Assembly (NCBI RefSeq): GCF_007922615.2
Contig: NZ_CP042301.2
Coordinates: 1,426,001-1,490,000, forward strand
From: Nitratireductor mangrovi
GTDB taxonomy: Bacteria > Pseudomonadota > Alphaproteobacteria > Rhizobiales > Rhizobiaceae
DNA length: 64,000 bases
Direction of reading: 5' to 3'
Made by a program: the position numbers and the translations under genes. Every line of letters starts with the position of its first letter. The stretch's first letter is position 1. Of the stretch, positions 58,589 to 64,000 are shown piece by piece. Below the pieces are notes generated by a model that had not been told where the DNA came from, did not search any database, and worked only from the letters and a program-made list of their open reading frames with translations.

Positions 58589-59416
58589 ATGACGAACGTC
58601 GCCGCCAACACGAACGAGATCGGCCGCAAGCAGGACTTCCCGATTCCTGCCGGTGTCCATGCCGAAAGGGTCGTTTCGGTGAAGCATTACACCGACCGGC
58701 TTTTCTCGTTCCGCATCACCCGGCCGCAAAGTTTTCGCTTCCGCTCCGGCGAGTTCGTGATGATCGGCCTGCCGAATGCCGAAAAGCCGGTGTTCCGCGC
58801 CTATTCGATCGCCAGCCCGGCCTGGGACGAAGAGCTCGAGTTCTATTCGATCAAGGTGCCGAACGGCCCCTTGACCTCAGAACTGCAGAAGATCGCGCCC
58901 GGAGACACGGTGCTGTTGCGGCAGAAGTCGACCGGAACGCTTGTCAACGACGCGCTGAGCCCGGCCAAGCGGCTCTACATGATCGCGACCGGCACCGGGA
59001 TAGCACCCTTCGCCAGCCTGATCCGCGATCCCGACACCTATGACAAGTTCGACGAGATCGTGCTAACCAATACCTGCCGCGACGTTGCCGAATTGCATTA
59101 TGGCAACGAGCTGATCGAGGCGCTGCGCGCCGACCCGCTGATCGGCGAACTGGTGGCTGAGCGCGTTCGTTATTATCCGACCACGACGCGCGAAGATTCG
59201 CCGGTCAAGAACCGCATCACGACACTGATCGAGAGCGGCCAGCTTTTCTCCGACCTCGGCGTCGAACCGCTCGACGCGGCCCATGACCGGGTCATGATCT
59301 GCGGCTCGCTGGACATGATCCGCGACGTCAAGGAACTGGTGGAGAAGGCGGGCCTCGCCGAAGGCTCGAATGCGGCGCCGGCCGACTTCGTCGTCGAACG
59401 CGCCTTCGTGGGCTGA
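58589..59416 (+). CDS. fpr: Ferredoxin-NADP(+) reductase
   Basis: The 275-residue flavoprotein exchanges electrons between NADPH and ferredoxin or flavodoxin. It has the FAD motif RAYSIASP and YSIKVPNGPLTSEL, the NADP region MIATGTGIAPFASLIRDP and TNTCRDVAELHY, and a C-terminal FVVERAFVG tail typical of bacterial Fpr. ATG 58589 follows AAAGGTG 7-8 bases upstream; the frame is open to 58559. Such genes are housekeeping in Rhizobiales, but this one is divergent from hyuA across a candidate operator and could supply reduced ferredoxin to the Hnr-like enzyme. Confidence 0.94.
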   Translation: MTNVAANTNEIGRKQDFPIPAGVHAERVVSVKHYTDRLFSFRITRPQSFRFRSGEFVMIGLPNAEKPVFRAYSIASPAWDEELEFYSIKVPNGPLTSELQKIAPGDTVLLRQKSTGTLVNDALSPAKRLYMIATGTGIAPFASLIRDPDTYDKFDEIVLTNTCRDVAELHYGNELIEALRADPLIGELVAERVRYYPTTTREDSPVKNRITTLIESGQLFSDLGVEPLDAAHDRVMICGSLDMIRDVKELVEKAGLAEGSNAAPADFVVERAFVG

Positions 59417-59423
59417 GCCGGCC

Positions 59424-59439
59424 GGGAGCGACCGCTCCC
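59424..59439. terminator. Stem-loop after fpr
   Basis: GGGAGC (59424-59429) and GCTCCC (59434-59439) form a perfect 6-bp stem with a 4-base loop, 7 bases after the fpr stop. No T run follows, so termination would be Rho-assisted or the element protects the transcript end. Confidence 0.45.
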
Positions 59440-59903
59440 GCAAGGCGAATTGCCGGCGCGCTGAGGCAGCTTCGGCGGACGCTATCGTCCGCCCGCTCGG
59501 CCGCGGACACCCGCATCATCTCTCACTTCTCGTGCGGGAAAATCGCCTTAGTCTAGGGTGGCCCCCTGCCCATGCCTCGTCCACGGGCAGGGGAGTAGAC
59601 CGCGAGACCCGGACGTTGCCAGATCGCGTGGGAGATACGCTTCCGGGAATCGCGATCCACGCTACAATGTGTCACCGAAGGATGACCGACCCGGTATTCC
59701 GCGATCACGTATGTTTGCCGGCGGCGGAAACATGTTTTGCGCCCGAACGACACCGATCGCGCAACCTGCGCGCTTTGTTATGGCCGGTGAGGCACGTTTC
59801 AGGCGAGATCGGGAAAAATTCCGGTGAGCGAACAGTCGCCGCTGGCGACGCGATGGGCTCGTTCAGGCGACGTGGTATGGCGGTGGCGCCATCGCGACGT
59901 TGG
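59440..59903. other. Stretch without a recognisable gene between fpr and the acyltransferase
   Basis: About 460 bases hold no frame with a family signature, credible ribosome site or consistent codon use; the longest one begins inside fpr in another frame and gives an Arg/Ser-rich low-complexity product. Composition is mixed and shifts towards lower G+C. It may be the decayed edge of a foreign segment that includes the acyltransferase. I found no copy of the tRNA-Lys 3' end here. Confidence 0.5.
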
Positions 59904-61889
59904 CTAGCGCTCGTTACCGGCCGCGTCGGTAGCCAGTAGTTCCAGGAATTTGTCGGACAATGACGCGGCGGACGTGGCCGTCAAATGGTCGGTATCGCGA
60001 TAGAGTATCTTCTCTCCAATCGCGACCCAGCAAAGATGCGGTCCGCATAGCGCATCCGTCAGATCAATCTGCGCGAAAAGGGGGCTTTTCATAGTCGGGC
60101 TAGTCATCCCGGCCAGCGCTTCCTCCCGGGGACGGTGGCAGGCGGACCACGCGTCCTGACTGAGGCAATCCTTGAACCTCGGGTACATTTTTGGCGTGTC
60201 CCTCAATTCGATCACGCTTATGCCTGCGTCAGTCAACACCCTTGTTGTCTGCCGAAACCCTTCTTGCCACAGCAATTCGGCACGCGAACGGGTAGCCGGG
60301 TGGCGCCCGGCCTGATCGTAGATCCAACCATAGTAGCGCGTTGAGTTCGTGAGGATCACCAAGGCGGGTGGATCGTTGACAAGTTGCTCCAAGCGCTGTC
60401 GCCGCCAGACATTGCATTGCTCGTATACAGAACGCTTCGCGGGATACCAGATGGTCACCTCCGGAGTCGGGCAACCGGTTTTTGTCCAAGCGTTCACTTC
60501 CCAGCCCGCCTCCGTTCCCGCCTTCACTATGGCGGCGAACCACTGGGCGGCGTGGCTGTCGCCGAAGAGGACAACGCGCGGTCCGCCAAGATCGCCAAAC
60601 CGGCAGTCCGGCTGTGCGATATCTTCGTAGTGAACGTGACAGCCATTGTGGTAGTTCGGCCCATGATCGGCTGAAGCCTTAGCAATCATCGCCCTGATTG
60701 CGGGATCGGAACGGCCCGGAAGCAGTTTTGCACCGTATGAAGCGGTAACAACTATAAGTACGCCCGCCGCAGCCGCGGCGCACATTTGCGGATGGCCCAG
60801 CGTGGTCGCGGACATCCGATGGGCAGGCCGCTCAACGAAGAAATAGGCGATTGACGCTAGCAAGGCTGTCGCCACCAGACCTGCGACCAAAGCCATGGCA
60901 CCAGAGGCTGTCGGCCACAGGCTGGCGAGCGTGACCCAAACCGGCCAATGCCAGAGGTAGATGCTGTAAGACATGTCTCCGATCGACACCATGGCCGGCA
61001 TGGCGAGAACGCGCCTTGGAGCCGAAGCGTATCCACCGGCATCAAGGCCAAGAATGAGAGCTGCGGTTCCTAAGCTTGGCGCGAGCGCCAGCCAACCGGG
61101 ATAAGGCAGTGCATCGTTAAGCAGGAAAATACTTGCCAAGACGCTCAATGAACCGAGCAATGAACAGATGCGCCGAACAAACGATGGCAAGAGAGTGCGC
61201 TGATCGAAGAGGCCCCCGACAAGTCCACCGATCGCGAGCTGCCATGCCCGGTACTGGGGAAGAAAGAATGCCTCGGGTTGACTGCGTTCCATCACGATGG
61301 TGGCGCCAATAAAGGATGCCAGTGCAACGAGAAGCAGGAGCGTTAGAACAGTAGCGCGCGCATTTCTACCCGACAGCACGGCTGACAGCGCCACCAAAAC
61401 CGGAAGGACAAGATAAAACTGTTCCTCAACGGCCAGTGACCAATAGTGAAGCAAGGGGCTTGGCGGAGCGTCGAGGTGAAAGTAGTCAACCGTCTGCTGC
61501 GCAAAATGGAAATTCGCAAAGAACGCCGCCGCCGAGAACGCATCACCCGCGATGGTTGGCAGGCGATAGGATGGCAACAGAAACGCCGATACTGCCAGCA
61601 CCGAGATGACGACCAAAAGCCCATTGGGAAGCAGGCGCTTAGCCCGATGGCTCCAGAAACGAAGGAAGCGAACCCGCCCGTCTTGCTCGATGTCACGCAG
61701 CAGCAGTCGCGTGATGAAAAAGCCCGAGATTACGAAAAAAATATCGACACCAACAAAGCCGCCGGAAATGCCCGGAACCCCGAAGTGATAGGCTACGACC
61801 GCAAGCACGGCTACGGCGCGCAAGCCCTGGAAGTCGGCGCGTCGATGGCTGGTGGCCCTGGCCTCGTCGAGTGAAAGATCAGTTGCCAT
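59904..61889 (-). CDS. OafA/YrhL-type acyltransferase with C-terminal SGNH domain
   Basis: The 661-residue protein has an acyltransferase-3 membrane domain (about 10 helices, residues 20 to about 375) opening with FQGLRAVAVLAVVAYHFGVPG, the catalytic-type GGFVGVDIFFVISGF and RAKRLLP. A periplasmic SGNH domain follows, with FGDSHAAQW and DTDHLT. Such proteins O-acetylate lipopolysaccharide O-antigen, exopolysaccharide or peptidoglycan. The gene is visibly lower in G+C than its neighbours and sits on the 3' side of tRNA-Lys, next to a gene-free stretch, so it may be a transferred insert. No polysaccharide genes adjoin it. Confidence 0.93.
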   Translation of the reverse strand: MATDLSLDEARATSHRRADFQGLRAVAVLAVVAYHFGVPGISGGFVGVDIFFVISGFFITRLLLRDIEQDGRVRFLRFWSHRAKRLLPNGLLVVISVLAVSAFLLPSYRLPTIAGDAFSAAAFFANFHFAQQTVDYFHLDAPPSPLLHYWSLAVEEQFYLVLPVLVALSAVLSGRNARATVLTLLLLVALASFIGATIVMERSQPEAFFLPQYRAWQLAIGGLVGGLFDQRTLLPSFVRRICSLLGSLSVLASIFLLNDALPYPGWLALAPSLGTAALILGLDAGGYASAPRRVLAMPAMVSIGDMSYSIYLWHWPVWVTLASLWPTASGAMALVAGLVATALLASIAYFFVERPAHRMSATTLGHPQMCAAAAAGVLIVVTASYGAKLLPGRSDPAIRAMIAKASADHGPNYHNGCHVHYEDIAQPDCRFGDLGGPRVVLFGDSHAAQWFAAIVKAGTEAGWEVNAWTKTGCPTPEVTIWYPAKRSVYEQCNVWRRQRLEQLVNDPPALVILTNSTRYYGWIYDQAGRHPATRSRAELLWQEGFRQTTRVLTDAGISVIELRDTPKMYPRFKDCLSQDAWSACHRPREEALAGMTSPTMKSPLFAQIDLTDALCGPHLCWVAIGEKILYRDTDHLTATSAASLSDKFLELLATDAAGNER

Positions 61890-62119
61890 CGTTGCTGAGC
61901 GAAGTATTGAGTGGTAGTTGCCTATGAACGGAGCCGCCTTGGATAAGGCTTGGCTAAGCGCGTTGCAATGCGCTCGCTCCTAGTATTTCCGGCGCCGAGC
62001 CGAAGAAACGCATCTATCCATGCCGATTATGTTACACGTCGGATGGCTACCGTTTCGTCACGTGCCTACTGCCGCAAATGTCGCGCCTACCGAAACAAAG
62101 CATTTTCGATCGCGTGGCT

Positions 62120-62195
62120 TGGTGAGCGCGCAGGGGCTCGAACCCTGGACCTACTGATTAAAAGTCAGTTGCTCTACCAACTGAGCTACGCGCTC
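62120..62195 (-). tRNA. tRNA-Lys (anticodon UUU)
   Basis: The complementary strand folds into a complete 76-base cloverleaf. The acceptor stem is GAGCGCG/CGCGCTC, the D arm GCTC/GAGC, the anticodon arm ACTGA/TCAGT with loop CTTTTAA (anticodon TTT), and the T arm CAGGG/CCCTG with TTCGAGC. The encoded discriminator A is followed by CCA. Its 3' end faces the acyltransferase segment. Confidence 0.97.
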
Positions 62196-62414
62196 CCGCG
62201 GGGCAGGCCCCGAAGTGCGGCGGAAAATAGGGAGGCCGGCCCGAACGGTCAACCTGAAAAGCGATGACACCGCGCCGCTGTGCCCGCGTCTCTCGATGGG
62301 CGGTCACGACCGGGACAATTCGCGCACCTAAGGGTGATTGGCAGTTGTGGCGCGGCGGGGTTATAGGCCGCACGAGCCATCGGCCGCAGGCCGGTGCATG
62401 GCAGCAGGAAACGA

Positions 62415-63164
62415 ATGGCGATCGACGTCGGATATGCGAGCGCGGTCGGGGCAGGGGCGTTGTCGTTCCTGTCACCCTGCGTACTGCCGCTGGTGCCACC
62501 CTATCTGTGCTATATGGCCGGCGTCTCGGTCGACGACTTCCGGCGCGACCACAGCACCACGCCCGTGGCGACCCGCACGCGGGCCGCGCTGCTTTCGGCC
62601 GCGGTCTTTTTTGTGCTCGGCTTTTCGACCGTCTTCGTCGCGCTCGGCGCCGGTGCGTCGACCATCGGCGGGGTACTGCGCGCCTGGCAGCAGGAGCTTG
62701 CCATCGTCGCCGGGGTACTGATCGTCATCATGGGGCTCAACTTTCTCGGCGTGTTGCGCATCCCGTTGCTGTCACGCGAGGCCCGCTTCCAGACCGGTGG
62801 CGGACAGACCGGGCTGCTTCCCGCCTATCTGATGGGGCTTGCCTTCGCCTTCGGCTGGACGCCTTGCATCGGGCCGGTGCTCGGCCCGATCCTGACCCTG
62901 GCGGGTGGCCGCGAGACGGTCGGCGAGGGGGCGGCGCTGCTCCTTGCCTATTCGCTCGGCCTTGGCATTCCCTTCCTGATCGCGGCCTTTTTTTCGGGCG
63001 CCTTCATGCGGTTCCTGGCGCGCTTCCGGGTGCATCTCGGACGCGTGGAGAAGATAATGGGTGGCTTACTGGTCATTGCCGGCATCCTGTTCCTGACCGG
63101 CGGTATCCAGGCCGCCTCATACTGGTTGCTCGAAACCTTTCCGGCACTCGGCATGCTTGGATAA
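62415..63164 (+). CDS. ccdA: Cytochrome c biogenesis protein CcdA (DsbD-like transmembrane domain)
   Basis: The 249-residue protein has six hydrophobic helices and the CcdA/DsbD pattern, with Cys in FLSPCVLPLVPPYLCYMAG and Cys in GWTPCIGPVLGPIL, which carry electrons from thioredoxin across the membrane. It supplies reductant for cytochrome c assembly or other periplasmic thiol proteins. AGGAA precedes the ATG at 62415; the frame is open slightly further upstream. It lies between tRNA-Lys and glmU. Confidence 0.93.
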   Translation: MAIDVGYASAVGAGALSFLSPCVLPLVPPYLCYMAGVSVDDFRRDHSTTPVATRTRAALLSAAVFFVLGFSTVFVALGAGASTIGGVLRAWQQELAIVAGVLIVIMGLNFLGVLRIPLLSREARFQTGGGQTGLLPAYLMGLAFAFGWTPCIGPVLGPILTLAGGRETVGEGAALLLAYSLGLGIPFLIAAFFSGAFMRFLARFRVHLGRVEKIMGGLLVIAGILFLTGGIQAASYWLLETFPALGMLG

Positions 63165-63263
63165 GTGCCCGCACACCGGTGCGGATTGGATTGCGTCGCC
63201 GGCAGTGCTAGGTGATCCCACCAGAACCGACGAGATTTCCCGAAAGCCCGACGGAACCCATTG

Positions 63264-64000
63264 ATGAGCGAACGCACCTGCCTGTCCATCATTCTCGCCG
63301 CCGGCGAAGGCACGCGCATGAGAAGCGCACTGCCCAAGGTGCTGCATCCGATTGCCGGCCTGCCCATGGTCGCGCATGTGCTGAAGGCGGCGCGCTCGGC
63401 CGGCAGCGGCCAGCTGGCGGTCGTCGTTGGCCATGGCGCCGACAAGGTCGCGGACGAGGTCAAGCGCGCGAGCGGCGACGTCGAGACGTTCGTGCAGGCC
63501 GAGAGGCTGGGCACCGCGCATGCCGTGCTTGCGGCTCGCGAGGCGATCGCGCGCGGTTTCGACGAGATTCTGGTCATGTTCGGCGACACGCCGCTGATCG
63601 AAGCCGACGCGCTGGCGCGCGCGCGCGACGGTCTGGCCGACGGTGCGGCTGTTGTTGTCATGGGTTTCCGGACCGACAACCCGACCGGCTATGGCCGCCT
63701 GATCGAAAAGAACGGGCACCTGACCGACATTCGCGAGGAACGCGACTGCTCCGACAAGGAGCGCCGCATCACCTTCTGCAATGGCGGCCTGATGGCGATC
63801 GACGGCCGGCAGGCGCTGGCGCTGCTCGATGCCGTCGGCAACGATAACGCCAAGGGCGAATTCTATCTGACCGACATCGTCGGCATCGCGCACCGGCAGG
63901 GCCTGCGGGTCGTTGCCACGGAGGTAGCATTCGAGAACGTGCTTGGCATCAACAACCGTGCGGAACTCGCCGAGGCGGAGGCGATCTGGCAGGCTCGCCG
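63264..64000 (+). CDS. glmU: Bifunctional GlmU, N-terminal part (cut by window edge)
   Basis: GlmU acetylates glucosamine 1-phosphate and makes UDP-N-acetylglucosamine, precursor of peptidoglycan and lipopolysaccharide. About 245 codons are present, all within the N-terminal uridylyltransferase domain: [20 protein letters not shown] (nucleotide-binding loop), [24 protein letters not shown] and EFYLTDI. The left-handed beta-helix acetyltransferase domain lies outside the window. The ATG at 63264 gives the canonical N-terminus. Confidence 0.96.
   Translation, partial: MSERTCLSIILAAGEGTRMRSALPKVLHPIAGLPMVAHVLKAARSAGSGQLAVVVGHGADKVADEVKRASGDVETFVQAERLGTAHAVLAAREAIARGFDEILVMFGDTPLIEADALARARDGLADGAAVVVMGFRTDNPTGYGRLIEKNGHLTDIREERDCSDKERRITFCNGGLMAIDGRQALALLDAVGNDNAKGEFYLTDIVGIAHRQGLRVVATEVAFENVLGINNRAELAEAEAIWQAR

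Noticed and set aside
59370..59939. 189-codon frame between fpr and the acyltransferase
   Set aside because: It begins inside fpr in another frame, ends inside the acyltransferase gene on the other strand, has no ribosome site or family signature and a low-complexity Arg/Ser composition.
62120..62195. Attachment-site duplication of the tRNA-Lys 3' end
   Set aside because: I looked for a second copy of the T-arm/acceptor sequence in the segment down to fpr and did not find one, and there is no integrase.

Overview
This window looks like chromosomal DNA from an alphaproteobacterium of the order Rhizobiales (Hyphomicrobiales), probably close to Mesorhizobium, Aquamicrobium or other Phyllobacteriaceae. 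The evidence is high G+C throughout, a PDH E1-beta that carries its own lipoyl domain, the chain dusB-ntrB-ntrC-ntrY-ntrX-trkA-D-amino acid aminotransferase-hfq-hflX-mazG, a fused ispDF, and a ppiD-trpD pair. The genus is an inference from gene order and protein style, not a computed placement.

Positions 1-39.6 kb are a housekeeping backbone. In order it holds trpD (cut by the window start) and ppiD; tpiA; secG; an L,D-transpeptidase; pyrG; a TMEM43-like membrane protein; a penicillin-binding DD-peptidase; a VOC protein coupled to kdsA; dodecin; a secreted alpha/beta hydrolase; a 2-oxoglutarate oxygenase; eno; ftsB; the pyruvate dehydrogenase operon pdhA-pdhB-(uma2)-pdhC-(SGNH hydrolase)-lpdA followed by lipA and a Coq10/RatA protein; a spermidine synthase-like membrane fusion protein; pncC and ispDF on the minus strand; then dusB-ntrBC-ntrYX-trkA-dat-hfq-hflX, with mazG convergent.

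Positions 39.7-59.4 kb are the accessory part and the most interesting stretch. They hold a MarR regulator divergent from an unknown polytopic membrane protein; a LIV/HAAT-type ABC importer (binding protein, two permeases, two ATPases); a nicotinamidase (pncA) divergent from a tightly coupled operon of FAD subunit, fused 2Fe-2S/molybdopterin subunit, 6-hydroxynicotinate reductase-like protein, UPF0280 protein, 'amino acid synthesis' (DUF1185-like) protein and a second MarR; and, convergent to it, hyuB-hyuA, which is divergent from a ferredoxin-NADP reductase. A near-identical palindrome, ATTTGyATACkAAT, lies in the pncA/molybdenum-hydroxylase divergent region and in the hyuA/fpr divergent region. 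A weaker version precedes the ABC importer. I propose one regulon that imports and degrades an N-heteroaromatic compound, with nicotinamide/nicotinate the leading candidate. The route would be deamidation (PncA), ring hydroxylation (Mo hydroxylase), ferredoxin-dependent ring reduction (Hnr-like, fed by Fpr) and ATP-dependent lactam opening (HyuAB). The substrate is inferred.

Positions 59.4-64.0 kb begin with about 490 bases without a recognisable gene. An OafA-type acyltransferase of visibly lower G+C follows, on the 3' side of a tRNA-Lys(UUU). The backbone then resumes with ccdA and the first part of glmU, which is cut by the window end. I saw no CRISPR array, insertion sequence, integrase or rRNA.
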